NCBI GenBank assembly: GCA_039591075.1
Contig: JBDHEI010000007.1
Location: 62,001-126,000, forward strand
Direction of reading: 5' to 3'
Origin: JAOTVV01 sp039591075
GTDB taxonomy: Bacteria > Gemmatimonadota > Gemmatimonadetes > Gemmatimonadales > GWC2-71-9
Length of the DNA: 64,000 bases
Part shown: positions 28,750 through 38,342 of the stretch, piece by piece
Layout: each line of letters opens with the position of its first letter
Numbering within the stretch: position 1 is the first letter of the stretch
Translations under genes and position numbers: made by a program
Notes under the pieces: generated by a model
What the model was told of the DNA's origin: nothing
The model's input: the letters and a program-made list of their open reading frames with translations, nothing else
The model's database searches: none

Positions 28750-30924
28750 GTGAAGCTTTGCCGTTGGAGCGTTGCATTGGTGCTGGCCGCCGTTGTGGCG
28801 TGCGGTGGGGACGAGATCGACCTGCCGATCCCCGCCAATATCGTCTTCGATCCCACCACGGACGTGCAGCAAGCTTTCGCCGGGGCCCGGCTCCCTCGTC
28901 CGCTGGCGGTCACGGTGACCGCCGCCGACGGGCTGCCGGTGACCCGGGCCCAGGTGCGCTGGACCGTTCTCGGTGGGGTGGGGGCCACGGTCGCCGATTC
29001 CGTAACGGTCTCCGACGGGGATGGACGGGCGGAGGTGGTGGTCACTCTTGGCGACACTCCTGGGTCCTATACCATCCGGGCGGAGCTGGTCGTCGATCCC
29101 ACCAAGACAGCGGTCTTCGCGGTGGGGGCCCTGGCGGCCCCGCGTCTGACCGGCGTGGCACCGGCCACGTTCTCCAGTGGAGACACCGTGGTCGTACAGG
29201 GCACGTTGTTGAGCGACACGCTGGAGGTGGAGTTCGGCGCGACGCGAGCGCGCGTGCTCGGGGCGTCGGTGCTCGGCACCGGGATCTCGGTCGAGGTGCC
29301 CGGGTGCCTCGTGCCCGGATCGGTGAACGTGCGGGCGCGGGCCCCCGGCTGGACGTCAAACGTCGTCACCGGGACCTATCAGGGAGCGGCCGCCGTGCTG
29401 ACACTCGCGCCGGGAGACTACCTGTCCATCGACCCCGCGGCGGTCGACGGGTGTGCCGCCTTCCCGCAGGCTAGTGCCCAAGGAGCGGAGTATCTCCTCG
29501 TCCCGCAGTCCGCCACGCCGATCCCGGGGGTGGAGTTCGGGTACCAGCTGGTCGGTGACTCCTCGATCCAGGTCACCGTGGCAATCCGGCCCGCCGGAAC
29601 CGAGCCGTTCGACGCGGCCCGGCAGTTCCACGATTTCCTGCGAGCCCGCGAAGACGAATTCGCGCGCTTGCCGAAGCCGGATCTACCGGAGGCCTCCCCC
29701 TTTGCCGAGCTCGCCGATATCCAGGTCGGCGATCGGCGCAGCTTCAAGGTGTGCAACGTCATCACCTGCAGCGCCACGGTCGATTTCACGTCGGTCACGG
29801 CCCGGGCCAGATATGTCGGGACCCACGCGGCCATCTTCGTGGATCTCGCTGTCCCGGACACCTTGACCACCGCGGCGGCCACCGACCTGGGTCGCCTGTT
29901 CGACGAGGACCTCTATGCCGTGGCGAGCCGGTCGTTCGGTGCCGAGTCGGACGTGGACCGCAACGGTCGGGTGCTGATTCTGATGACGCCGGTCGTCAAC
30001 GCCCTCACCCCCCTCACGGAGTGTGAGACATCGATCGTGACCGGGTTCTTCTTTGCGATCGATGTCGATCCGTCGTTCCGCGACGACTCGCGGTCGAATC
30101 AGGGTGAGGTGTTCTACGCCCTCGCGCCGGACCTTCAGGGGACGGCGGGATGCGCCCATTCGGCGGACCAGATTCAGCGCCTCGTGCCGGTCACCTTCGC
30201 GCACGAGATCCAACATATGATCAGCTACAACCAGCACGTGCTGGTACGCGGCGGCAACGGCGAGGTTCTGTGGCTGAACGAGGCGATGTCGCACCTGTCG
30301 GAGGAGTTGGCCGCGCTCCACTTCGAGTCGAAGGGCGATGCCACGCGCTTCTCGCAGTTTGCCATCGGGAATCTGTTCAATGCGTTCCAGTTTCTGAAGA
30401 CGCCTGGGGACACCTACGTGCTCTTCAAAGACGGCTCGGGCACGCTGCCCGAACGCGGGGCCGCGTGGCTGTTTCTGCGATGGGTGGCCGATCAGTTCGG
30501 TACCGACGTGGTGCGACGCCTGTCGGAGACGGGGCGCAACGGAGCCGACAACGTCGGTGTCGCCGCTGGTGAGCCGTTCGAGCGACTCGTGAGCGAGTGG
30601 ATCCTCGCGAATTGGGCGGCCGATCTCGCGGGGCTCACTCCACCGGCGCGGCTCACGTACTCCACGTGGAATTTCCGGTCGTTGTATCAGTCGCTCAACA
30701 CGCAGGTGCCGGAACGCTTCGATCGGCCCTTCCCGATCGTGCCGCTGGCGTTCACCGGTGGAACGTTTGCGACGAGTGGCGTGGTACGGTCCGGGTCAGG
30801 TGACTATGTCCTCGTCACGCAGACCGCTAACCAGCGCGGGTTTGTCGTCACCTTCCGCGGGTCCACCGGGGCGCCACTGGGATCCACCGGCACCCCGCGG
30901 CTGAACCTCCTGCGTATCCGGTGA
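28750..30924 (+). CDS. Secreted lipoprotein zinc metallopeptidase with IPT/TIG domain (M30-like)
   Basis: The 724-residue lipoprotein starts on a GTG preceded by GAGGAGG at 5 nt, with lipobox AVVAC. An Ig-like segment (PLAVTVTAADGLPVTRAQVRW) and an IPT/TIG-like segment (RLTGVAPATFSSGDTVVVQG) occupy residues ~35-200. A metallopeptidase domain with HEIQH at about 484-488 and the downstream WLNEAMSHLSEE follows, the arrangement of M30 (hyicolysin-like) peptidases. The substrate is unknown. It overlaps the next gene by 4 nt, so the three genes 28750-32932 are translationally coupled. Confidence 0.8.
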   Translation: MKLCRWSVALVLAAVVACGGDEIDLPIPANIVFDPTTDVQQAFAGARLPRPLAVTVTAADGLPVTRAQVRWTVLGGVGATVADSVTVSDGDGRAEVVVTLGDTPGSYTIRAELVVDPTKTAVFAVGALAAPRLTGVAPATFSSGDTVVVQGTLLSDTLEVEFGATRARVLGASVLGTGISVEVPGCLVPGSVNVRARAPGWTSNVVTGTYQGAAAVLTLAPGDYLSIDPAAVDGCAAFPQASAQGAEYLLVPQSATPIPGVEFGYQLVGDSSIQVTVAIRPAGTEPFDAARQFHDFLRAREDEFARLPKPDLPEASPFAELADIQVGDRRSFKVCNVITCSATVDFTSVTARARYVGTHAAIFVDLAVPDTLTTAAATDLGRLFDEDLYAVASRSFGAESDVDRNGRVLILMTPVVNALTPLTECETSIVTGFFFAIDVDPSFRDDSRSNQGEVFYALAPDLQGTAGCAHSADQIQRLVPVTFAHEIQHMISYNQHVLVRGGNGEVLWLNEAMSHLSEELAALHFESKGDATRFSQFAIGNLFNAFQFLKTPGDTYVLFKDGSGTLPERGAAWLFLRWVADQFGTDVVRRLSETGRNGADNVGVAAGEPFERLVSEWILANWAADLAGLTPPARLTYSTWNFRSLYQSLNTQVPERFDRPFPIVPLAFTGGTFATSGVVRSGSGDYVLVTQTANQRGFVVTFRGSTGAPLGSTGTPRLNLLRIR

Positions 30925-31829
30925 TCGGTCCGGTGGCGCGCGGCGCGGCCCTAGTCGCCCTGCTCCTCGCAGCAGCGGCGGTACCCGCACGCGCCCAGGC
31001 AGTGCCGTACGTGGTGGCGCTTCCCGCCTCGATCCGCAGCGTCGGGTTGAGCGGAGCCGGCGTGGCCCTTGTGGGTGACGCCGGTGGGCTCTTCTCCAAC
31101 CCGGCCAGCCTCGCGACGATCTCGCACATCGCCCTCGAAGGGGACTACCGTACCGGGCCGGGCAACGCCGACTTCTTGACCGGTGCGCTCGGGTGGCGCT
31201 TCGCCCAGTTCGATCTGGGCATCGGCGGCCGCTACTTCGATTTCGGAGGAACGCCGGCGCAGTACATCGCGGGTGCACCTCTCGGATCGAAGACACGTGA
31301 GGTGTTGGGCATGGGCTCGCTGGTCTATCGCTTCGGCCTGATCGCCATGGGTATCAGCGGCAAGTACGTGCGCCGGAGCGTCGACTCGCTGCACATACGG
31401 GGCTTCTCGGGCGACGCGGGGCTCGCTGTCGCGTTCTTCGATATCATGGCCCTCGCCTTTAGCGTCCAGAACCTCGCCGGCAATTGGCAGGGGTCGCCCA
31501 TGGTGCTTCCCCGTCTCACACGGCTTGGCTTCACCATGAACTACGTTGATCCCCAAGAGTCCTTCCGATTGCTCACGACCCTCGAGGTGCAGTGGCCCGA
31601 GGACGCCGGAACGCGCTGGGTGATCGGGGGCGAGGCGGGCGTTGTGATCGAGGGTATCGGGATCATTGCGCGGACTGGGTACGGGGGCGATGCCGCGGGC
31701 CTCCCGAACGCGAACTGGAGCGTCGGGGGAAGTGTCGCCCTCGGCGTCATCAAGCTGGACTATGCCTACCGACATCGCGACCTGCTCGACGAGAGGGCCC
31801 ACCATCTCGGGTTCCGCATGACCCTGTGA
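30921..31829 (+). CDS. PorV/PorQ-like outer-membrane beta-barrel protein
   Basis: The 302-residue barrel protein has a signal peptide ending ARAQ (residue ~25). The conserved start region is ASIRSVGLSGAGVALVGDAG and FSNPASLATISHIAL, as in PorV/PorQ-like proteins associated with type IX secretion or outer-membrane assembly in Bacteroidetes-type diderms. The rest is amphipathic strands ending in ERAHHLGFRMTL. GTG start at 30921 overlaps the upstream stop. No other type IX genes are in the window, so the role is inferred from fold only. Confidence 0.7.
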   Translation: MIGPVARGAALVALLLAAAAVPARAQAVPYVVALPASIRSVGLSGAGVALVGDAGGLFSNPASLATISHIALEGDYRTGPGNADFLTGALGWRFAQFDLGIGGRYFDFGGTPAQYIAGAPLGSKTREVLGMGSLVYRFGLIAMGISGKYVRRSVDSLHIRGFSGDAGLAVAFFDIMALAFSVQNLAGNWQGSPMVLPRLTRLGFTMNYVDPQESFRLLTTLEVQWPEDAGTRWVIGGEAGVVIEGIGIIARTGYGGDAAGLPNANWSVGGSVALGVIKLDYAYRHRDLLDERAHHLGFRMTL

Positions 31830-32932
31830 CGGAGCAGCGACATTTCGGGCGGTCCGTGTGGCGGTGGGTTGTGCGTGTCGTCACCGGCGGTGCTGCCGCC
31901 CTGGTCGTCGCGCTGCTACTGGGTGTGCTCCTCAGTGCGGAGGTTCGGTTCGTCTTGCGCGCGGCGTACGAGGAGGCGCGCATCCTCCTGGCTCGCCAGT
32001 CGATTGCCGAGCTCCTCGATGATCCCGACCTTGGTGAGGATCGACGGGCGATGTTCCGTCTGGTGCTCGATGCTCGAAATTTCGCGGGGGACAGCCTCGG
32101 GCTCGCCGCGGGCGACACGTACACCACGTTCGCGGAAGTGGGGCGGGATACACTCGTGCTCGTGGTCACGGGCGCCCGACGCGACACGCTCGCTCCTTTT
32201 CTGTGGCGATACCCAATCGTCGGGGCCGTCCCGTACAAGGGGTTCTTCGATTTCGAGGCCGCCAGCGCGACCGCCACGCAGCTCGAGCGGGAGGGGTACG
32301 ATACGTATCTTCGGCCGTCTGCGGCGTTCTCCACGCTCGGGTGGTTCAACGACCCCCTGCTGTCGACGGCGCTGCGGCGCGGACCGGTGTCGCTGGTGGA
32401 GCTGGTGATCCACGAGATCGCGCACAACACGGTGTACGTACCCGATGCCACGCCGTTTGACGAGAGCTTTGCCCTGTTCGTCGGGTACCGTGGGGCGGAG
32501 GCATTCTTCCTCGGACGGGGTGACACGGCACGCGCCGAGCGCGTACGGACCATATGGCGCGATCAGAAACGCTTGAGCGGCTTCTATGCCGACCTCGTGA
32601 CCGAGCTCGAGGCGCTCTACGCCGCGCACCTTCCCGTGGAAACGCGCGAGCGCGAGCGACAGGCGCTGTTTGACCGGGCTCGGGAGCGCTTGATGGGGCC
32701 CCTTGCCGAAGAGCTGGAAGCGTTCGACGCGGCGAGCGTCGCAGAGCGACCGCTCAACAACGCCAGTCTTCTCGCCTTTCGCATCTACCTCACCGATGTG
32801 GATCTGTTCGACCGACTGCTCGCCGAGCACGGTGGAGATCTTCGATCCACGGTTGGCGCCATTCGTGCTGCCATCGACGCCCGCGGCGACCGTGATCCCT
32901 TCGAGGTGTTGGCCACCATGGTCCCGCACTGA
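31826..32932 (+). CDS. Predicted membrane-anchored aminopeptidase (COG4324/PF10023-like)
   Basis: The 368-residue protein has one N-terminal transmembrane helix (residues ~18-38). A zincin core follows, with HEIAH at residue ~196 and the downstream DESFALFVGYRGAEAFF. This matches the putative aminopeptidase family PF10023. A GTG start at 31826 overlaps the upstream stop (GTGA). With the two genes before it, it forms a tight unit. Substrate unknown. Confidence 0.8.
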   Translation: MTEQRHFGRSVWRWVVRVVTGGAAALVVALLLGVLLSAEVRFVLRAAYEEARILLARQSIAELLDDPDLGEDRRAMFRLVLDARNFAGDSLGLAAGDTYTTFAEVGRDTLVLVVTGARRDTLAPFLWRYPIVGAVPYKGFFDFEAASATATQLEREGYDTYLRPSAAFSTLGWFNDPLLSTALRRGPVSLVELVIHEIAHNTVYVPDATPFDESFALFVGYRGAEAFFLGRGDTARAERVRTIWRDQKRLSGFYADLVTELEALYAAHLPVETRERERQALFDRARERLMGPLAEELEAFDAASVAERPLNNASLLAFRIYLTDVDLFDRLLAEHGGDLRSTVGAIRAAIDARGDRDPFEVLATMVPH

Positions 32933-33107
32933 GGGTCGGGGCCATTGCCCGGACGGACCGCAATGTGCGCGCCCGGCCGCCCGCGTATATTGAGCCAGGT
33001 TCGGCATCGGGGTGGGGAGGGGCCCTCCGAGAGGCACGCTTCCGGCGATCGCCGGGCCGCGACAACCATACGCGATCACCCACGCATCACGTCCAGAGAG
33101 TCAGACC

Positions 33108-34469
33108 ATGAGCAAACTCGATTCGTTTGTCGCGGCACAAGGCGACCGGATGCTCGACGAGTTGAAGCAGCTGCTTCGAATTCCGAGCGTATCGACGTCG
33201 CCGGACCATGCCGGCGACTGCCGCCGCGCGGCTGAGTGGGTTGCTGATCATCTCCGAGCCCTCGGATGTCCCAGCGTCGAACTGGTAGCCAGCGAGACGC
33301 ACCCGGTGGTCGTCGCGGACGGACCGCGCGTTCCCGGAAAACCCACCGTGCTGGTGTACGGGCACTACGACGTGCAGCCCCCGGAGCCGCTCGAGTTGTG
33401 GGATTCGCCGCCGTACGAGCCCACCATCCGCGATGGGAACCTCTACGCGCGTGGCGCGACCGACGACAAAGGGCAGTTCTTCGCCATCGTGAAGGCCTTC
33501 GAAGCCGTGATGCGCAACGGCAAGCCACCGGTGAACGTGCGGTTTCTCATCGAGGGCCAGGAGGAGTCGGGGAGCGACATCCTGTTTGGACTGCTCGAGA
33601 AACGACCGGAGCTGGTCGAGGCCGACGCGGCCATCGTGGCCGACACCCAGTACTGGGCGCCCGGCTGGCCGGCCATCGAAGTGGGGCTCCGTGGGATCTG
33701 CTACGGTGAGATCACTGTCCGCACCGCGAAGAGTGATCTCCACTCGGGCCTGTATGGAGGCGTCGCTCCCAACGCGCACGAGACGCTCGTGCGGATCCTG
33801 GCGAAGCTCAAGTCGCCGAGCGGGCGGATCAACATTCGCGGGCTCTACGAGGCGGTCAGACGGCCGGCCAAAGTGGAGCGCGATGCCTGGAAAAAGCTCC
33901 CGTTCAACGAGCGCAGGTTCATGCGGGAGGAGGTGGGAGCCAAGGCACTGACGGGTCTCTCACGGTATTCCGTGCTCGAGCGGCTGTGGGGTCTGCCGAC
34001 CTTCGAGATTCACGGGATCGTGGGGGGATTCACCGCCCCCGGGGCCAAGACCGTGATTCCGGCGGAAGCCACCGCCAAGGTCAGCCTGCGGCTGGTTCCG
34101 AACCAGCGGGTGAAGACGGTGGAACGTCTGCTCAAGCGCGCCGTCAAGGAGCTCGCGCCGACCTATGCCGATGTGTCGGTCACGTTCATCCACGGCGCCG
34201 ACCCCGTCTTGGTGAGCATCGATCATCCGGCCTTCGGCGTGATCGATGAAGCCTTCAAAGAAGTCGAGGGCCGCGGCGTGGTTTTCACGCGGTCCGGCGG
34301 GTCCATTCCAGTGGTGCCGGTACTCGGCAAGCGGGGGGCGGCAGTGATGATGGCCGGTCTCGGGCTCCCGGACGATAGACTCCATGCCCCCAACGAGAAG
34401 CTCGGGGTGGATCAGTTCCTCAAGGGCGTGCGCGTCTTCGGGCGGTTTCTGACGGCGCTGGGGAGGTAG
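33108..34469 (+). CDS. M20-family dipeptidase
   Basis: The 453-residue cytosolic zinc peptidase has the metal-site motifs YGHYDVQPPEP (residues ~82-92), RGATDDKGQ, EGQEESGS and, near the C-terminus, the bimetal histidine region LGLPDDRLHAPNEKL. The central dimerisation domain includes KSDLHSGLYGGVAPN. M20A-like members cleave dipeptides; the exact substrate is unknown. The first in-frame ATG that fits the family is at 33108; the frame is open for 96 nt upstream. Confidence 0.92.
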   Translation: MSKLDSFVAAQGDRMLDELKQLLRIPSVSTSPDHAGDCRRAAEWVADHLRALGCPSVELVASETHPVVVADGPRVPGKPTVLVYGHYDVQPPEPLELWDSPPYEPTIRDGNLYARGATDDKGQFFAIVKAFEAVMRNGKPPVNVRFLIEGQEESGSDILFGLLEKRPELVEADAAIVADTQYWAPGWPAIEVGLRGICYGEITVRTAKSDLHSGLYGGVAPNAHETLVRILAKLKSPSGRINIRGLYEAVRRPAKVERDAWKKLPFNERRFMREEVGAKALTGLSRYSVLERLWGLPTFEIHGIVGGFTAPGAKTVIPAEATAKVSLRLVPNQRVKTVERLLKRAVKELAPTYADVSVTFIHGADPVLVSIDHPAFGVIDEAFKEVEGRGVVFTRSGGSIPVVPVLGKRGAAVMMAGLGLPDDRLHAPNEKLGVDQFLKGVRVFGRFLTALGR

Positions 34470-34526
34470 CAGCCCGGGACGACCCAAGGGGGTAAGCGTG
34501 GCGCCTCCCCCCGGAGCAGGGAGGAG

Positions 34527-35231
34527 TCAGCGGGCTCCGGCGAGCACGTTCCGGAGATCATCGGTATTTCCGGCCTGCGGACGCTGCCCAAACACCCGGG
34601 CGAATCCGAGGACGACCTGATCGGCGGCGCGGGCCCACACGTCGCGCGGTGTGTTCTCGCCCAACTCGCGCTTCACGCTCGTCATCGTCACGCCATCGAT
34701 GCCGCACGGCACGATGAGGTCGAAGTGCGAGAGGTTGGTGAGCACGTTCAGGGCGAAGCCGTGCCACGTGACCCAGCGCCGCACGTGGATGCCGATGCTC
34801 GCGATCTTCCTGCCCCGCGTCCACACACCAGTCAGACCGGGCTGACGTTCGGCCGGTATGCCGAATCCGTCCAGCGCGTCGATCAAGCTCGCCTCCAGCT
34901 GACGCAAGAACCAGTGCAGGTCCTTTCGGTGCTCCGTCAAGTCGAAGATCGGATACCCCACGAGCTGCCCGGGACCGTGGAAAGTCACGTCGCCACCGCG
35001 CTCGATCTCGTAGACATCGATCCCGCGTGTCTCCAACTCTGCCCGCGGCGTCGACAGGTGTTCCGGCCGGAATGACCGGCCCAGCGTCACCACCGGGGGA
35101 TGCTCGACCAGCAGAAGGAGGTCGTGGTCGAACCGTCGATCGAGACGGGCTTCGGCTACCCGCCGCTGGAGGTCGAGGGCCTCTCCGTACGCCAATCGGC
35201 CCAGGCCGACGACTTCGAGCGTTGTGCTCAC
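34527..35231 (-). CDS. lipB: Octanoyl-[acyl-carrier-protein] transferase LipB
   Basis: The 234-residue enzyme moves octanoyl from ACP to lipoyl domains, the first step of lipoate synthesis, before LipA. The catalytic pair is visible as Cys in VPCGIDGVTMTS and Lys in RGRKIASIG. RGGDVTFHGPGQLVGYPIFD is the substrate-binding signature. A GTG start at 35231 overlaps the upstream gene by 4 nt. It closes the thiO-lipA-pdh-lpdA-lipB run. Confidence 0.94.
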   Translation of the reverse strand: MSTTLEVVGLGRLAYGEALDLQRRVAEARLDRRFDHDLLLLVEHPPVVTLGRSFRPEHLSTPRAELETRGIDVYEIERGGDVTFHGPGQLVGYPIFDLTEHRKDLHWFLRQLEASLIDALDGFGIPAERQPGLTGVWTRGRKIASIGIHVRRWVTWHGFALNVLTNLSHFDLIVPCGIDGVTMTSVKRELGENTPRDVWARAADQVVLGFARVFGQRPQAGNTDDLRNVLAGAR

Positions 35232-35632
35232 CGTGACGCTGCCCGACCAGCCGCCTGGTGCGCGGCGACCGCCGCGGCGAGCAACAGCGCGAGATAGACG
35301 GCCACCCCCACCGGTCCGGCCACCATATCGGCCACGGTCGTGCCCAGGGCGAGCAGCACAGTGCCGAACGCCGACACGGCACCGGTGACGCCCCGGCGCC
35401 AGACATCGTCGATTGCCCGGGTGCGGAGCCACCCGGTTGCCACGGCGGCAATCAGCCCGGCGAGGGCCGAGCCCGTCAGCAGGAGGGAGCCGGTCTCGGT
35501 CGACATTGACCAGACCTCGCGAGCGTGCAGGAGGCGGAACGCCAGTACGCCGCCGGTCATGACCGCCGCGCCGGTGGTCGCTCCGGCGCCGATGCTCGCC
35601 AGTGCGGTACCGACGGGATCGGTGGTGGGCAC
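35228..35632 (-). CDS. Small integral membrane protein, unknown
   Basis: The 134-residue protein has three to four hydrophobic segments (for example GAAVMTGGVLAF and GPVGVAVYLALLLAAAVAA). GTG start at 35632 lies 3 nt after the lpdA stop, and the end overlaps lipB by 4 nt, so it is wedged inside the lipoyl/pyruvate dehydrogenase gene run. Family not recognised. Confidence 0.6.
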   Translation of the reverse strand: MPTTDPVGTALASIGAGATTGAAVMTGGVLAFRLLHAREVWSMSTETGSLLLTGSALAGLIAAVATGWLRTRAIDDVWRRGVTGAVSAFGTVLLALGTTVADMVAGPVGVAVYLALLLAAAVAAHQAAGRAASR

Positions 35633-35635
35633 CGC

Positions 35636-37030
35636 CTAGGTGTGTATGACCCGGCCGAGCGAATCGAGTGCCGCCTCGGCGACGGCCTCCGACAGGGTCG
35701 GGTGAGCATGGACCGCCAAGTCGATCTCTTCCACCGTGTACTCGTTCTCGCGTGCGACGGCCAGTTCGTGGATCAGCTCGCTTGCGTGGGAGGCGACGAT
35801 GTGCGCGCCCAGGATCTCTCCGTAGCGCGAGTCACGGAGGATCTTGACGAATCCGTCGGTCTCCATCGCCGCTCGCGCCCGACCGTTGGCGCTGAAGGGG
35901 AACCGCCCCACCACATAGTCGAGTTTCCGCTCCTTGCACTGCACCTCACTGAGCCCGATGCTGGCGACCTCGGGATGACAGTAGGTGACGCTCGGGATAT
36001 TGTCGTAGCGGATCGGGTGTGGCGTCTTGCCCGCGATCACCTCTGCCACGAACACGCCCTCGCGGCTTCCCTTGTGGGCGAGCATGGGCGGTCCGGCGAT
36101 GTCGCCGATGGCGTAGACGCCGACAGCCGTTGTGCGGAGGTTCGCATCCACCTTGACGAAGCCGCTGTCGGTGAGCTGGACACCGGCGCTGTCGAACCCG
36201 ACCCCCTCGATGTTGAGGGCTCGACCGGCCGCCATCAGCACCGCATCGACTGTCACCGTCTGACGCGAGCCGCCTGCCTCGACGTCGAGCGTGACATTCG
36301 TATCACCGACTTTGGCGCCCGAGACCTTTGCCCCGGTCAACATGGTGATCTTCCGTTTCTTAAAACTCTTGGCGAGCGCCGCCGCCGATTCCTGGTCTTC
36401 GAGCGGCAAAATCTGCGGCAGCACTTCGATGAGGGTCACGGTTGAGCCGAAGGCGTTGAAGATGTCGGCGAACTCGCATCCCACCGCTCCCGCGCCCACG
36501 ATGGCGACCGACGACGGCACCATGGGAAGGAAGAGCGCATCGTCGGTCGAGATCACGGTCGATTTGTTGAGCTCGAGTCCGATCTGCGGCAGTCCCTTGA
36601 CCCGCGTTCCCGTCGCGATCACGACGGCTTTGGAGGCGGTGTACTTCTTCCCGTCCACGGTGACGGTCTTCCCTTTCCCGAGGGTCCCCGTTCCCGCGAT
36701 CACGGTCACGCCGTGCTTTTTCATCAGGAACCCCACGCCCTTGGAGTTCTGATCGCTCACCTGTCGCGAGTGCTTGATGGCCGTCCCAAAGTCGAGCGTG
36801 ACTGCTCCGACGGTGACCCCCAGGGTCTTGGCGTCGTGACGGACCAGATTGGCCACGTAGGCGCTGTGTAGGAGGGCCTTGCTGGGAATGCACCCGACGT
36901 TGACGCAGACGCCGCCAAGCTTGTCGCGCTCGACGACGGCCACCTTCAGCCCCAACTGGGCCGATCGGATCGCGCACACGTAACCGGCGGGTCCGCCGCC
37001 GAGGATGATGACGTCAAAGGTCTGAGACAC
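35636..37030 (-). CDS. lpdA: Dihydrolipoyl dehydrogenase (E3)
   Basis: The 464-residue flavoprotein re-oxidises dihydrolipoamide of 2-oxo-acid dehydrogenase and glycine cleavage complexes, giving NADH. It shows the FAD site ILGGGPAGYVCAIRSAQLG, the redox disulfide GGVCVNVGCIPSK (residues ~40-52), the NAD site VGAGAVGCEFADIF and the C-terminal dimer motif with HPTLSEAVAEAAL (active-site His). It is the E3 partner of the pyruvate dehydrogenase encoded just upstream and may serve GcvH too. Confidence 0.96.
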   Translation of the reverse strand: MSQTFDVIILGGGPAGYVCAIRSAQLGLKVAVVERDKLGGVCVNVGCIPSKALLHSAYVANLVRHDAKTLGVTVGAVTLDFGTAIKHSRQVSDQNSKGVGFLMKKHGVTVIAGTGTLGKGKTVTVDGKKYTASKAVVIATGTRVKGLPQIGLELNKSTVISTDDALFLPMVPSSVAIVGAGAVGCEFADIFNAFGSTVTLIEVLPQILPLEDQESAAALAKSFKKRKITMLTGAKVSGAKVGDTNVTLDVEAGGSRQTVTVDAVLMAAGRALNIEGVGFDSAGVQLTDSGFVKVDANLRTTAVGVYAIGDIAGPPMLAHKGSREGVFVAEVIAGKTPHPIRYDNIPSVTYCHPEVASIGLSEVQCKERKLDYVVGRFPFSANGRARAAMETDGFVKILRDSRYGEILGAHIVASHASELIHELAVARENEYTVEEIDLAVHAHPTLSEAVAEAALDSLGRVIHT

Positions 37031-37104
37031 GGTTGGGCATCCAGTGACTGGGTTGAGGAATCTCGTGGCGTCCCGCGTGCCGGTCGGTCATCCCGGGGCC
37101 ATGC

Positions 37105-38325
37105 TCACCACACGATGGCCAGCGGGTTCTCCAGCATCCGTCGCACCGTCTGGAGGAAGCGGGCACCGGTGGCTCCGTCGATCACGCGGTGGTCGCAGCT
37201 CATTGTGAGGCGCATGCGCCGGCGGACGGTCACGTCACCGTCCATCACGACCGGCTTCTCGGCGATGCTCCCCACCGCGATGAGGCCGGCCTCCGGAGGG
37301 TTGATCACGCCGGTGAACTGGTCGATGTCGAACATCCCGAGGTTCGACACGGAGAAGGTTCCCCCGGTGTACTCCTCGGGCGTGAGCTTGCGGTTCCTGG
37401 CCCGTTCGGCGAGCGCGCGCGATTCAGCGGCGATCTGCCTGAGCGACTTCACGTGCGCATTGCGGATCACCGGGGTGATAAGCCCGTCTGGGACAGCGAC
37501 CGCCATGGAGACGTGGACCTCGTTGAAATAGCGGATCTTCCCGTCCAGCCACCAAGCGTTGCAGTCACGATGCTGCGTCAGCGCCGCCGCGACTGCTTTG
37601 AGGATGATGTCATTGAACGAGATGCGCGGGCCGTCATCGAGTCCGTTCAGGTGAGCGCGCGCGTCCGCGGCCCGCTCCATGTCCACTTCGGTCGTCAGGA
37701 AGAAGTGCGGGATCGGGCCGAGTGATTGGACCAGCCGTTTGGCGATCGTCTTGCGAATCTGACTGAGCTCGACGTCCTCGTATCCCGACGCCGCCACCGC
37801 CGCCACCGGCTGGGTGGCAGCGCGCTCGACGTCCCGCTTGACAATGCGCCCACCGGGGCCGGATCCGCTGACACCGGAGAGCTCGAGTCCCCTGTCCTCG
37901 GCGAGCCGTCGAGCCAGTGGTGAGGCTTTCACCCGTCCTGCAGACGGAGGCGCTGTGGTGGTCGCCGCCGTCGTCGGGGGGCTCTCCGGCTTCGGTGGGG
38001 TCCGGCTCGCCTCCGGTTTGGCGGCCTCGGCTGGTGGGGGCGCCTGCTTCGAACTGCCCGCCTGCAGCAGGCTCCCGATGTCCTCGTCCGCGGCGGCGAT
38101 GATCCCGACGATGCTACCCACCTCGACCGTGGCACCGTCTCCGGCGAGGATCTTCCGCAGCACGCCGGAGCCCCGGGCCTGCAACTCCATGACCGCCTTG
38201 TCGGTCTCGACCTCGGCAAGGACTTCGCCGCTCGACACCGTGTCGCCTTCGCGCTTGAGCCACGATAGGACCTTGCCCTCCTCCATCGTCGGGGAGAGGG
38301 CCTCCATCAGCACTTTCGTCGCCAT
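37105..38325 (-). CDS. pdhC: Pyruvate dehydrogenase E2, dihydrolipoyl acetyltransferase
   Basis: The 406-residue E2 has one lipoyl domain with the lipoylated lysine in VETDKAVMEL (residue ~43). A Pro/Ala-rich linker (~95-130), a small peripheral subunit-binding domain (KASPLARRLAEDRGLEL) and a catalytic acetyltransferase core ending in SCDHRVIDGATGARFLQT follow. The core HxxxDG motif is present. ATG at 38325 is used. It bridges E1 and E3 in the complex. Confidence 0.93.
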   Translation of the reverse strand: MATKVLMEALSPTMEEGKVLSWLKREGDTVSSGEVLAEVETDKAVMELQARGSGVLRKILAGDGATVEVGSIVGIIAAADEDIGSLLQAGSSKQAPPPAEAAKPEASRTPPKPESPPTTAATTTAPPSAGRVKASPLARRLAEDRGLELSGVSGSGPGGRIVKRDVERAATQPVAAVAASGYEDVELSQIRKTIAKRLVQSLGPIPHFFLTTEVDMERAADARAHLNGLDDGPRISFNDIILKAVAAALTQHRDCNAWWLDGKIRYFNEVHVSMAVAVPDGLITPVIRNAHVKSLRQIAAESRALAERARNRKLTPEEYTGGTFSVSNLGMFDIDQFTGVINPPEAGLIAVGSIAEKPVVMDGDVTVRRRMRLTMSCDHRVIDGATGARFLQTVRRMLENPLAIVW

Positions 38326-38342
38326 GGTCAGTCCGGTCCGGG

